From Methylobacterium currus (GTDB lineage Bacteria; Pseudomonadota; Alphaproteobacteria; Rhizobiales; Beijerinckiaceae), in contig NZ_CP028843.1 of the NCBI RefSeq assembly GCF_003058325.1, positions 2,018,001 through 2,082,000 of the forward strand: DNA of 64,000 nucleotides, read 5' to 3'. The notes under the pieces were generated by a model that saw only the letters and a list, made by a program, of their open reading frames with translations, made no database searches and was not told the origin of the DNA. Within the stretch, counting starts at the first letter, position 1. Each line of letters starts with the position of its first letter. Of the stretch, positions 27,135 through 35,426 are shown one piece after another. Position numbers and translations under genes: made by a program.

Positions 27135-28492
27135 GCCCCGCCCCCGTCAATCCGGCGCCTCGTCGCGGCTGGTGCCCGGGCCTCGCCCGGCCGATGCCGA
27201 CCGGCGACGGCCTCCTCGTGCGCCTCCACCCGGTCGCCGGCCGGCTCGGCGCCGTTCAGGCCCGCGCCGCGGCCCGCGCCGCGCAGGAGGGCGGCAACGG
27301 CCTCCTCGACGTGACCGCCCGGGGCAACCTTCAGATCCGCGGGGTGACGGCGGGCCGTCATGCGCAGGTCGTCGCGATCCTGGGCGAGGCCGGCTTGGGC
27401 GACGTGCGCCATGACGGCGGGCCGCAGCGGCTGACGCTCAATGCGCCGCTCGCCGGGGCGGATGGCCTCGGCATCGTCGCGGCGGTGGAGGCGATCGGCC
27501 GGGAGGTCGCGGGGCTGCCGGCGAAGACGCTGGTGGCGGTGGAGGATGCGGCGGGCGGCCTCGGGCCGGTCGAGGCGGATTTTTGGGTGCGGGTCGCTCC
27601 AGGTCTCTCCCCTGCCCCTCTCCCACACGGGAGAGGGGATCCCGCGCCTCTATCTGTGCCCGACGATGCGCCGGGCAGCCCTGTCGATATGGGACGGAAT
27701 GCGCTGCCCCCGCTCCAACTCGCCGTCGCCACAGAGTCTGGCCCGCTCTGGCTCACACCAACCTCTGCTCCCACCGCCCTCGCCTTCCTGCGCACCCTTC
27801 TCCACGGCCTCGCCGCCTCCGGCGCCCGCCGCATGCGCGCGCTCCCGCGGCCGCAGTGGGACGCCCTCCTCGACGGGCTGATGCCAGGCGGCCCTCCTCC
27901 GGCGAGCACCGCCCTCCCCGCCGGACTGCACGGCCGCGCCCTCCTTGCCGAGTTCCCTTTCGGCCGCTGCGACGCCGCGCTCCTCGACCGTCTCGCCGGC
28001 TGGAGCGAGGCGCACGGCGACGGCCACCTCGCCCTCACGCCGGGCCGCGGCATCGCCCTGACCGCCCGCGACGAGGCCGCCGCCGCGACCTTGCGCGCCC
28101 AGGCCGAAGCGGCCGGCCTGACCGTCGATCCCGCCGATCCGCGCCGGGCGGTCGCCGCCTGTCCCGGGGCGCCGGCCTGCGCCTCCGGCGGAACGCCGGC
28201 GCAAGATCATGCGCCCCGCCTCGCCGCCGCCTTCGCGCATCTCGCGAAGGCAGGCGCCACGGCCCATGTCTCCGGCTGCCCGAAGGGCTGTGCCCAGCTC
28301 AAGGCCGCCACCCTGACGCTGGTCGGCCGCGCGGATGGCCGCTACGGGGTGGTGCTGGAGGGCAACGCCGGGACGGAGACCGACCTCGCCCTCACTTTCG
28401 GTGCCGTGCTGGAGCGGTTAGAGAGCACACGAGTCCGACCTACTCTTGATGACCCCTCGGGCCTGAGAGACGCATTCCGGGAGCCCGCATGA
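27131..28492 (+). CDS. cobG: Precorrin-3B synthase
   Basis: A 453-residue iron-sulfur monooxygenase of the nitrite/sulfite reductase-like family. It makes precorrin-3B with molecular oxygen, marking the aerobic route. RRGWCPGLARPMPTGDGLLVRL opens the ferredoxin-like half, and the cluster cysteines are C344, C350, C383 and C387 (ACPGAPAC and SGCPKGC). Residues about 157-185 are an extra Pro/Gly-rich stretch encoded by a palindromic repeat at 27615-27638 that keeps the frame. It overlaps cobN and cobH by ATGA. Confidence 0.92.
   Translation: MSPAPVNPAPRRGWCPGLARPMPTGDGLLVRLHPVAGRLGAVQARAAARAAQEGGNGLLDVTARGNLQIRGVTAGRHAQVVAILGEAGLGDVRHDGGPQRLTLNAPLAGADGLGIVAAVEAIGREVAGLPAKTLVAVEDAAGGLGPVEADFWVRVAPGLSPAPLPHGRGDPAPLSVPDDAPGSPVDMGRNALPPLQLAVATESGPLWLTPTSAPTALAFLRTLLHGLAASGARRMRALPRPQWDALLDGLMPGGPPPASTALPAGLHGRALLAEFPFGRCDAALLDRLAGWSEAHGDGHLALTPGRGIALTARDEAAAATLRAQAEAAGLTVDPADPRRAVAACPGAPACASGGTPAQDHAPRLAAAFAHLAKAGATAHVSGCPKGCAQLKAATLTLVGRADGRYGVVLEGNAGTETDLALTFGAVLERLESTRVRPTLDDPSGLRDAFREPA
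27615..27638. repeat. In-frame palindrome inside cobG
   Basis: Perfect 10-base arms CCCCTCTCCC (27615-27624) and GGGAGAGGGG (27629-27638) with an ACAC loop. The arms fall in a Pro/Gly/Arg-rich segment of CobG that looks inserted between conserved regions. Similar CCTCTNCCC/GGGAGAGG dyads are in the intergenic region at 23125. Confidence 0.8.
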
Positions 28493-29121
28493 ACCCGCGC
28501 CTCGACTATATCCGCGACGGCGCCGCCATCTACGCGCGCTCCTTCGCGATGATCCGCGCCGAATCCGACCTCGCGCGCTTCCACGGCGCCGCCGAGCGGG
28601 TGGCGGTGCGGATGATCCACGCCTGCGGCATGACCGACCTGCCCGCCGACATCGACCTGTCGCCGGATTTCGCCGAGGCCGCGGAAAGCGCACTGCGCCG
28701 CGGCGCTCCGATCCTGTGCGACGCCCGCATGGTCGCCGACGGTGTCACCCGGGCGCGGCTGCCCGCCGGCAACGAGGTGATCTGCACCCTGTCCGACCCC
28801 CGGGTACCGGAGCTGGCCAAGACCCTCGACACCACCCGGACCGCCGCCGCGATGGAATTGTGGCGCGACCGGCTCGCCGGCTCGATCGTGGCCGTCGGCA
28901 ACGCGCCGACCGCCCTGTTTCGCCTGCTCGAGATGCTGGACGAGGGCGTGGCGCCGCCCGCCGCCGTGATCGGCGTGCCGGTCGGCTTCGTCGGCGCGGC
29001 CGAATCGAAGGATGCGCTGGCCGAGGACGGCCGGGTCCCGTTCCTGGTGGTGCGCGGCCGGCGCGGCGGCAGCGCCATGGCGGCGGCGGCCGTGAACGCG
29101 CTCGCCAGCGAGGCCGAGTGA
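28489..29121 (+). CDS. cobH: Precorrin-8X methylmutase
   Basis: A 210-residue enzyme that moves the C11 methyl group to C12, giving hydrogenobyrinic acid. Family motifs are YARSFAMIRAE near the N-terminus, VRMIHACGMTDLPADI with the catalytic histidine, PILCDARMVADGVTR, GNAPTALFRLLEML and GVPVGFVGAAESKDAL. Start overlaps cobG (ATGA); stop shares a base with cobI (TGATG). Confidence 0.96.
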   Translation: MNPRLDYIRDGAAIYARSFAMIRAESDLARFHGAAERVAVRMIHACGMTDLPADIDLSPDFAEAAESALRRGAPILCDARMVADGVTRARLPAGNEVICTLSDPRVPELAKTLDTTRTAAAMELWRDRLAGSIVAVGNAPTALFRLLEMLDEGVAPPAAVIGVPVGFVGAAESKDALAEDGRVPFLVVRGRRGGSAMAAAAVNALASEAE

Positions 29122-29912
29122 TGGACGGCCCTTCCGATTTCCTGCCCCCCGATCCGGCCGAGATCCCGTCCGCCCCGCGCGAGACCGAAACCGGCACCCT
29201 CTACGGCGTCGGCATGGGGCCGGGCGATCCGGACTACCTCACCGTGCGGGCGGTGCGGGTGCTGGAGCGTGCCCACCACCTCGTGCATTTCTGCAAGGCC
29301 GGCAAGCGCGGCAATGCCCGCACCATCGCGGATGCGGTGGTGCAGGATCCGGCCCGCGAATGGCCGCTGCCCTATCCCTACACCACCGAATTGCACCCCG
29401 AGGACCCGGCCTACGTGGCGGCCCTCGCCGCCTTCTACGACGAGGCGGCCTCGCGCCTCGCCGAGGTGCTGGGCGCCGGCCGCGACGTGGCGATCCTGTC
29501 GGAGGGCGATCCGTTCTTCTACGGCTCGTTCATGCATCTGTGGCGCCGCCTGAAGGACCGCTTCCCGGTCGAGGTGGTGCCGGGCGTCACCGGCATGTCG
29601 GGCTGCTGGACCCGGGCCAACACCCCGATCACCTGGGGCGACGACGTGCTGACCGTGCTGCCCGCGACCCTGCCCCACGCCACCCTGGTGGCGCGCCTCA
29701 AGACGACCGACGCCGCCGTGGTGATGAAGCTCGGCCGCCACCTGCCGAAGGTGCGCGCCGCGCTGATCGAGGCCGGGCTGATCGGCCGTGCGGTCTATGT
29801 CGAGCGCGGCACCATGGCGGGCGAGAGCGTGACGCCGCTCGCCGAGAAGCCGGACGACCGCGCGCCCTATTTCTCGATGGTGCTGGTGCCGGGCGAGGGC
29901 CGCCGGCCGTGA
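29121..29912 (+). CDS. cobI: Precorrin-2 C(20)-methyltransferase
   Basis: A 263-residue SAM-dependent tetrapyrrole methylase. GTLYGVGMGPGDPDYLTVRAVRVL is the N-terminal SAM loop, VAILSEGDPFFYGSFMHLW the second motif, and VVPGVTGMSGCWTRANTPITW the third. The first 25 residues are an unconserved extension. It forms precorrin-3A from precorrin-2. Coupled to cobH upstream and to cobJ downstream by GTGA. Confidence 0.95.
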   Translation: MDGPSDFLPPDPAEIPSAPRETETGTLYGVGMGPGDPDYLTVRAVRVLERAHHLVHFCKAGKRGNARTIADAVVQDPAREWPLPYPYTTELHPEDPAYVAALAAFYDEAASRLAEVLGAGRDVAILSEGDPFFYGSFMHLWRRLKDRFPVEVVPGVTGMSGCWTRANTPITWGDDVLTVLPATLPHATLVARLKTTDAAVVMKLGRHLPKVRAALIEAGLIGRAVYVERGTMAGESVTPLAEKPDDRAPYFSMVLVPGEGRRP

Positions 29913-30664
29913 GCGGATCGGTCACGGTGATCGGCCTCGGGCCCGGCGACCCGCGCTACCTCACGCCGGCCGCCTCAGCCGCCCTCGATGCGGCGCAGGA
30001 CCTGATCGGCTACTTCCCCTACGTCGCCCGGGTGCCGGAGCGGCCGGGCCTGGTGCGCCACGCCAGCGACAACCGGGTCGAGGTCGACCGCGCCCGCCAC
30101 GCCCTGGAACTCGCCGCCGCGGGCAGGCGGGTCGCAGTGGTGTCGGGGGGCGATCCCGGCGTCTTCGCCATGGCGGCGGCGCTCTTCGAGGCGCTGGAGG
30201 CGGGCGATCCGGCCTGGAAGTCGCTTCCCATCACGGTCGAGCCCGGCATCACCGCGATGCTGGCGGCGGCAGCCCGGGTCGGTGCGCCGCTCGGCGGCGA
30301 TTTCTGCGCGATCTCGCTGTCGGACAACCTGAAGCCGTGGGAGGTCATCACCGCAAGGCTGAGCGCCGTGCTGGCGGCCGATCTCGTGGTGGCCCTCTAC
30401 AACCCGATCTCCCGGGCCCGCCCCTGGCAGCTCGGCGCGGCCCTCGCGCTCGCGGCCGAACATCGCGGACCCGAGACCCCGGTGATCCTCGCCCGCGCCG
30501 TCGGCCGGCCCGACGAGGCGATCCGGATCCTCGCCCTCGCCGAGGCGCGCGTAGCCGAAGCCGACATGGCGACCCTGGTGATGATCGGGGCGAGCGCCAC
30601 CCGGCTGATCCCGCGCGAGGGCCAGGCGCCCTTCGTCTACACGCCGCGGTCCGTCGCCCGATGA
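29909..30664 (+). CDS. cobJ: Precorrin-3B C(17)-methyltransferase
   Basis: A 251-residue methylase responsible for C17 methylation and ring contraction. Signature segments are VIGLGPGDPRYLTPAA, LIGYFPYV, AVVSGGDPGVFAMAAALFE, VEPGITAMLAAAARVGAPLGGDFCAISLSD and VALYNPISRARPWQL. It starts with a GTG overlapping cobI. Its last 28 bases overlap the end of cobK on the opposite strand. Confidence 0.96.
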   Translation: MSGSVTVIGLGPGDPRYLTPAASAALDAAQDLIGYFPYVARVPERPGLVRHASDNRVEVDRARHALELAAAGRRVAVVSGGDPGVFAMAAALFEALEAGDPAWKSLPITVEPGITAMLAAAARVGAPLGGDFCAISLSDNLKPWEVITARLSAVLAADLVVALYNPISRARPWQLGAALALAAEHRGPETPVILARAVGRPDEAIRILALAEARVAEADMATLVMIGASATRLIPREGQAPFVYTPRSVAR

Positions 30665-31392
30665 GAATCGAGCCAGGCCAGGGCGTCACGGGCCTCCCCC
30701 ACCTGCGCCACATCCGGCAGGCGGGGCTGGCGCACGATCACGACCGGAATCCCCAGAGCGCGCGCCGCCGCGATCTTGCCGTAAGTCGCCGCGCCGCCGG
30801 AATTCTTGGTCACCAGCACCTCGACGCCGTGGCGGCGCATCAGATCCTCTTCCTCCGCAGCCCCGAAAGGGCCTCGGGCCTCGATCGCCGTGACGTCGAG
30901 TCCCGGCAGCGCGTCGCCGACCGGCTCGATGGTGCGCACGAGGTAGCGGTGCCGCGGCGCCGCCGCGAAGGCGGCGAGTTCGAGCCGGCCGACCGTCAGG
31001 AACACGCGGCGCGGGGTCCCGCCGAGAGCCGGCACGGCCTCCGCCACGCTGTCGACCTCGCGCCAGTCGTCGCCGGGCTCCCGCGCCCAGGCCGGGCGCC
31101 GGACCGCGAGGAGCGGCACGCCCGCTTCCCGGCTCGCGACGGCCGCATTGCGGGAGATGATTCGGGCGAAGGGATGCGTGGCGTCGATCAGCGCCGCGAC
31201 CGCGTTCTCGCGCAGATAGGCCGCGAGACCTTCCGCCCCGCCGAAGCCGCCGATGCGGGTGCGTGCCGGCAGGGCGAGGGGCGCCGCCGTGCGCCCGGCG
31301 AGCGACAGGGTGACGTCGGAATCCGGCCGGCCGGCGAGCAGCCGGACCAGCGCTGCGGCCTCGGTGGTGCCGCCCAGGATGAGGATGCGCAT
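30637..31392 (-). CDS. cobK: Precorrin-6A reductase
   Basis: A 251-residue NADPH-dependent reductase that makes precorrin-6B. MRILILGGTTEAAALVRLLA is the dinucleotide-binding start, followed by IGGFGGAEGLAAYL, LIDATHPFARIISRNA, VFLTVGRLELAAF, and VLVTKNSGGAATYGKIAAA near the C-terminus. Its ATG overlaps the base run CATG shared with an alternative cobL start on the other strand. It is the only gene of this section on the minus strand, so it needs its own promoter, which would lie within the start of cobL. Confidence 0.93.
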   Translation of the reverse strand: MRILILGGTTEAAALVRLLAGRPDSDVTLSLAGRTAAPLALPARTRIGGFGGAEGLAAYLRENAVAALIDATHPFARIISRNAAVASREAGVPLLAVRRPAWAREPGDDWREVDSVAEAVPALGGTPRRVFLTVGRLELAAFAAAPRHRYLVRTIEPVGDALPGLDVTAIEARGPFGAAEEEDLMRRHGVEVLVTKNSGGAATYGKIAAARALGIPVVIVRQPRLPDVAQVGEARDALAWLDSHRATDRGV

Positions 31393-31420
31393 GGCCGCCT
31401 TCTCGCCTGAGGCTCCCTCC

Positions 31421-32635
31421 ATGTCGAGCGCGGCACCCTGGCTGTTCATCGTCGGCATCGGCGAGGACGGGCGGGCCGGGCTGTCCCCGGCCGCGAGCGC
31501 CGCCCTCGACGGCGCCGGGCTGGTGATCGGCGGGCGCCGCCACCTCGATCTCGCCGGGCCGCTCGCCGCCGCGACCCTGGCCTGGCCGAGCCCGCTCTCC
31601 GACGCCTATCCGGCGATCCTCGCCCGGCGCGGGCAGCCGACCTGCGTCCTCGCCACCGGCGACCCGTTCCATTACGGCGTCGGCGCCGAGCTGGCGCGGC
31701 TGGTGCCGGCGGGCGAGATCGCCGCCTTCCCGCAGGCCTCCGCCTTCAGCCTCGCGGCCTCCCGCCTCGGCTGGCCGCTCGCCGAGGTCGCCTGCCTGAC
31801 CCTGCACGGGCGGGCGCTGGAGCGCGTGATCCCGCACCTTCAGCCCGGCGCCCGGCTCCTCGTCCTGTCCTGGGACGGGACGACCCCGGAGAAGCTCGCG
31901 GCGCTCCTGACCGGGCGCGGCTTCCCGCGCTCGCGCCTGACCGTGCTCGAGGCGATGGGTGGTCCCCGCGAGCGCCGCCGCACCGGTCGGGCCGTGGATT
32001 TCTCGCAGACCGGGATCGACCCGCTCAACACCATCGCGGTCGAGGTGGTGGCCGAGCCCGAGGCGCGGGTGATCCCGCTCAGCCCCGGCCTCGACGATGC
32101 GTGGTTCGAGCATGACGGCCAGCTCACCAAGGCCGAGATCCGCGCCGTCACCCTCGCTTCCTTGCGCCCCCGCGCCGGCCAGCTGCTGTGGGATGTCGGC
32201 GCCGGCTCGGGCTCGATCGGCATCGAGTGGTGCCTGCGCCATCCGGCCAACCGCGCGGTCGCGGTCGAGGCCCGGGAGGAGCGCGCCGCCCGCATCCGCC
32301 GCAACGCGGCCAATCTCGGCGTGCCCGACCTCCGGGTCGTGGTCGGCCGCGCGCCTGCGAGCCTCGCCGGGCTGCCGGCTCCGGACGCGGCCTTCCTCGG
32401 CGGCGGCGTCTCCGATCCGGCCCTGGTCGCGACGGTGCTCGACGCCCTGCCGACGGGCGGGCGCCTCGTCGCCAACGCGGTGACGCTGGAAAGCGAGGCC
32501 CTGCTGCTGCGCCTTCATGCCGAATACGGCGGCAGCTTGCGGCGCCTCTCGGTCGCCCGGGCCGAGCCGGTCGGCCACCTCACCGGCTGGCGCCCGGCGA
32601 TGCCGGTGACGCAATGGGCGCTGACGAAACCGTGA
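31421..32635 (+). CDS. cobL: Precorrin-6B C5,15-methyltransferase (decarboxylating)
   Basis: A 404-residue fusion. The N-terminal CbiE-like tetrapyrrole methylase domain ([36 protein letters not shown]) methylates C5 and the C-terminal CbiT-like Rossmann domain from about residue 215 ([19 protein letters not shown]) handles C15 methylation and decarboxylation. The start at 31421 has GAGG at -12; an ATG at 31391 would add ten residues and would share its CATG with the cobK start. Coupled to cobE by TGATG. Confidence 0.94.
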   Translation: MSSAAPWLFIVGIGEDGRAGLSPAASAALDGAGLVIGGRRHLDLAGPLAAATLAWPSPLSDAYPAILARRGQPTCVLATGDPFHYGVGAELARLVPAGEIAAFPQASAFSLAASRLGWPLAEVACLTLHGRALERVIPHLQPGARLLVLSWDGTTPEKLAALLTGRGFPRSRLTVLEAMGGPRERRRTGRAVDFSQTGIDPLNTIAVEVVAEPEARVIPLSPGLDDAWFEHDGQLTKAEIRAVTLASLRPRAGQLLWDVGAGSGSIGIEWCLRHPANRAVAVEAREERAARIRRNAANLGVPDLRVVVGRAPASLAGLPAPDAAFLGGGVSDPALVATVLDALPTGGRLVANAVTLESEALLLRLHAEYGGSLRRLSVARAEPVGHLTGWRPAMPVTQWALTKP

Positions 32636-33123
32636 TGCGCGCGATCATCCAGGCGCGGGTTCCAGGAAGCGCTCCGCCACCCGTGCTCCAGCACGGCTTC
32701 GCCCGCGCGCCCGGCGTCGAGACGCCCCGCGCCCTCGTCGCCGGCATCGGCTTTCGCCACGCCACCTCGGCCGACGAAATCCTGGCCCTGGTGGCGGAGG
32801 GGCTGCGCCAGGCCGACCGGCCGGGGGCGCAGCTCGCGGCCCTCGCCACCGCGGAGGATCGGGCCGGCGACCGGGCGATCCGAGACGCGGCCGGGTCCCT
32901 GGGCGTGCCGCTCGTCGCCATCGGGGTCGAGGCCCTCCGCGAGGCCGGCCGCCGGGTCGTCACCCGCTCGGTCCGGATCGAGGCCCTGCGCGGCGTCGGG
33001 TCGCTGGCCGAAGCCGCCGCCCTGGCGGCGGCCGGGCCCGATGGCCGCCTCGTCCTGCCGCGCATCGCCTCGGCAGGCGCCACCTGCGCGCTGGCCGCCA
33101 GCGGAGAGGCTTATCCGTCATGA
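32635..33123 (+). CDS. cobE: Cobalamin biosynthesis protein CobE (CbiG C-terminal-like)
   Basis: A 162-residue protein related to the C-terminal domain of CbiG. Family features are [48 protein letters not shown] and a Gly/Ala-rich C-terminus with [13 protein letters not shown]. In the aerobic pathway its role is poorly defined. The first 30 residues are unconserved, and the exact start is uncertain; the ATG chosen shares its A with the cobL stop. Coupled to cobM by ATGA. Confidence 0.85.
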   Translation: MRAIIQARVPGSAPPPVLQHGFARAPGVETPRALVAGIGFRHATSADEILALVAEGLRQADRPGAQLAALATAEDRAGDRAIRDAAGSLGVPLVAIGVEALREAGRRVVTRSVRIEALRGVGSLAEAAALAAAGPDGRLVLPRIASAGATCALAASGEAYPS

Positions 33124-33884
33124 TCCACTTCGTCGGCGCCGGCCCGGGCGCGGCCGACCTCATCACAGTGCGCGGCCGCGACCTCATCGCCCGCTGCCCG
33201 GTCTGCCTCCATGCCGGGTCCCTCGTGGCGCCCGAGATCCTGTCCTGGTGCCCTCCCGGCGCCCGGATCGTCGACACCGCGCCGCTCTCCCTCGACGCGA
33301 TCGTCGCCGAGATGGCGGCGGCCCACGCGGCCGGCCAGGAGGTGGCGCGGCTGCATTCCGGCGACCTCTCGATCTGGAGCGCGGTGGCCGAGCAGACCCG
33401 CCGCCTCGACCGACTCGGCATCCCCTACGACCTCACCCCCGGCGTCCCGTCCTTCGCGGCGGCGGCTGCCGTGCTGGGGCGCGAACTGACGGTGCCGGAG
33501 GTGGCGCAATCCGTGGTGCTCACCCGCACCAGCGGCCGCGCCTCGTCCATGCCGGAGACGGAGCGCCTCGCCGCCTTCGCGGCGACCCGGGCGACGCTCG
33601 CCGTGCACCTGTCGATCCACGTCATCGACGCGGTCGTGGCCGAGCTGATCCCGCATTACGGCCCGGACTGCCCGGCCGCGGTGGTCTTCCGCGCCACCTG
33701 GCCGGACGAGCGGGTCCTGCGCGGGACCCTCGCCGACATCGGGGGTCAGGTCGCCGCGGCCGGATTGGAGCGCACAGCGCTGATCCTGGTCGGCCCGGCG
33801 CTCGGGGCGACGGAGTTCCGCGAGAGCGCGTTGTACGCGGTGGATTACGACCGGCGGTTCCGGCCGGGGAGCGGGCAAGCTTAA
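33120..33884 (+). CDS. cobM: Precorrin-4 C(11)-methyltransferase
   Basis: A 254-residue SAM-dependent methylase. [23 protein letters not shown] is the glycine-rich SAM loop, [23 protein letters not shown] the second motif, and [26 protein letters not shown] the third, all typical of CobM/CbiF. It is the last rightward gene of this run; a hairpin follows. Confidence 0.96.
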   Translation: MIHFVGAGPGAADLITVRGRDLIARCPVCLHAGSLVAPEILSWCPPGARIVDTAPLSLDAIVAEMAAAHAAGQEVARLHSGDLSIWSAVAEQTRRLDRLGIPYDLTPGVPSFAAAAAVLGRELTVPEVAQSVVLTRTSGRASSMPETERLAAFAATRATLAVHLSIHVIDAVVAELIPHYGPDCPAAVVFRATWPDERVLRGTLADIGGQVAAAGLERTALILVGPALGATEFRESALYAVDYDRRFRPGSGQA

Positions 33885-33942
33885 AGCACACGTCCGTTCA
33901 AGAGATGCCGCCGACTTGACATCCACTGAGTCGTCCCTGGTT

Positions 33943-33958
33943 CTCGCCGTTCGGCGAG
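33943..33958. terminator. Hairpin downstream of cobM
   Basis: CTCGCCG (33943-33949) and CGGCGAG (33952-33958) form a perfect seven-base stem with a TT loop in the gap between convergent cobM and relB-like genes. No T-run follows on either strand, so termination is likely but not certain. Confidence 0.5.
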
Positions 33959-33998
33959 CCCTGGGATCACTCGGAGGGCATGAGGCCGGCTGCGTCAA

Positions 33999-34262
33999 TC
34001 AAGCTTGTGATTGAAGATCCGCCATCGACGCTTCGACACTGTCGAACGGCGACAGTCGCCCGTCGCAGACTTCCCGCGTCGCCGCCATGGTCGTCTCGTT
34101 CGGAACGAAGGGATCGAACGGCAGGGCGTGCTCCCGCGCAGTCCGGATAAGCATCAGGCGACCTGCCTCGGACACCGTCAGCCCGATATCCGCGAGAACC
34201 GCCGCTGCGTCCCGCTCCATCGCGGCATCGATCCGGACCATTCCCTGCATCTCAGCCGCCAT
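33999..34262 (-). CDS. RelB/DinJ family antitoxin, apparently without a toxin
   Basis: An 87-residue protein with the RelB/DinJ layout: MVRIDAAMERDAAAVLADIGLTVSEAGRLMLIR at the N-terminal half (ribbon-helix-helix) and LPFDPFVPNE after it. A GGGAGGGG site precedes the ATG at 34262. A RelE/YafQ-type toxin normally follows within a few bases, but downstream (lower coordinates) there are only 114 bases before the end of cobM, and upstream is cbiD. It therefore looks orphan. Confidence 0.82.
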   Translation of the reverse strand: MAAEMQGMVRIDAAMERDAAAVLADIGLTVSEAGRLMLIRTAREHALPFDPFVPNETTMAATREVCDGRLSPFDSVEASMADLQSQA

Positions 34263-34289
34263 CGCGATGCCCCTCCCGCCGATCGACCC

Positions 34290-35393
34290 TCATCCCACCG
34301 GATGAAACGGCGCCCGCCCGACCAGCCCGCCGTCCCGGTCGAACACCACCACCTCCAGCGAGCTGCCCGAGCCCGACAGCGCCTTCGCCGCCGTCGCCCA
34401 GGCGTAGCGGGCGACGAGGTCGGCGAGCGGCAGGTCGCTCCCCTGGGCGAGTTGCAGCACCTCCAGCGCCGTGTTCGCGCCCGCCGCCCGCCGGGCGAGG
34501 TCGGGCGCGCCGCCGGCCTCCACCACGCGCTCCGCCAGCCAGGCGAGGTCGACCGGCCCGGAGCGGGAATGCAGGTCGAGGAGGCCGTGGCCGAGCTTCG
34601 CCATCTTGGCGATGCCGCCCGCCACCGTGACCCGCGGCACCGGGTGGCGGCGCAGATATTTCAGCATGCCGCCGGCGAAATCGCCCATGTCGATCAGCGC
34701 CTGGGGCGGCAGGCCGTAGAGGCGGGCCACCGCCTCCTCCGAGGTCGAGCCGGTGGCGCCCGCGACGTGGTCGAGGGCGCCGGCGCGGGCGACATCGATG
34801 CCGCGATGGATGCTGTCGATCCAGGCGGCGCAGGAATACGGCACCACCACCCCGGTCGTGCCGAGCACCGACAGGCCGCCGAGGATGCCGAGCCGGGGAT
34901 TCAGGGTTTTTTGCGCCAGCGCCTCGCCGCCGGGAATCGCGATCTCCACCACCACGTCCGTCGGACCGCCGAGGCCGCTGGCCGCCTCAGCGATCGCCGC
35001 CGCGATCATCCGCCGGGGCATCGGGTTGATCGCCGGCTCGCCGACGGGCAGGGGCAGCCCGGCCCGGGTCACGGTGCCGACGCCGGGACCGGCCCGGAAC
35101 GCGATGCCGGAGCCCGGCGCCCCCCGCCGCACGGTGGCCAGGACCAGGACCCCGTGGGTCACGTCCGGATCGTCGCCGGCATCCTTGACCACCCCGGCCA
35201 GCGCCCCGTCCTCCACCAGCCCGGTCCGCGCCAGGGCGAAGGCCGGGCGGGCGCCGCTCGGCAGCGGGATCTCGACCGGGTCCGGGAAGGCGCCGGTGAC
35301 GAGGCCCGCATAGGCGGCCTTGGCGGCGGCGGCCGCGCAGGCGCCGGTGGTCCAGCCGCGGCGCAGGGTCTCCCGTGGTCGTGTCGCATCCAT
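34290..35393 (-). CDS. cbiD: Cobalt-precorrin-5B (C1)-methyltransferase CbiD
   Basis: A 367-residue protein of the CbiD family. RRGWTTGACAAAAAKAAYAGL is the N-terminal family signature, followed by VKDAGDDPDVTHGVLV, INPMPRRMI, LNPRLGILGGLSVLGTTGVVVPYS and GGIAKMAKLGHGLLDLHS. CbiD methylates C1 in the anaerobic route. In the aerobic route that job belongs to CobF, which is not in this window although CobG, CobN and the other aerobic enzymes are. It is divergent from cobB by 33 bases. Confidence 0.94.
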   Translation of the reverse strand: MDATRPRETLRRGWTTGACAAAAAKAAYAGLVTGAFPDPVEIPLPSGARPAFALARTGLVEDGALAGVVKDAGDDPDVTHGVLVLATVRRGAPGSGIAFRAGPGVGTVTRAGLPLPVGEPAINPMPRRMIAAAIAEAASGLGGPTDVVVEIAIPGGEALAQKTLNPRLGILGGLSVLGTTGVVVPYSCAAWIDSIHRGIDVARAGALDHVAGATGSTSEEAVARLYGLPPQALIDMGDFAGGMLKYLRRHPVPRVTVAGGIAKMAKLGHGLLDLHSRSGPVDLAWLAERVVEAGGAPDLARRAAGANTALEVLQLAQGSDLPLADLVARYAWATAAKALSGSGSSLEVVVFDRDGGLVGRAPFHPVG

Positions 35394-35426
35394 GCGGCGT
35401 GGTATCACCGCAGGCCGGCGCGGTGA

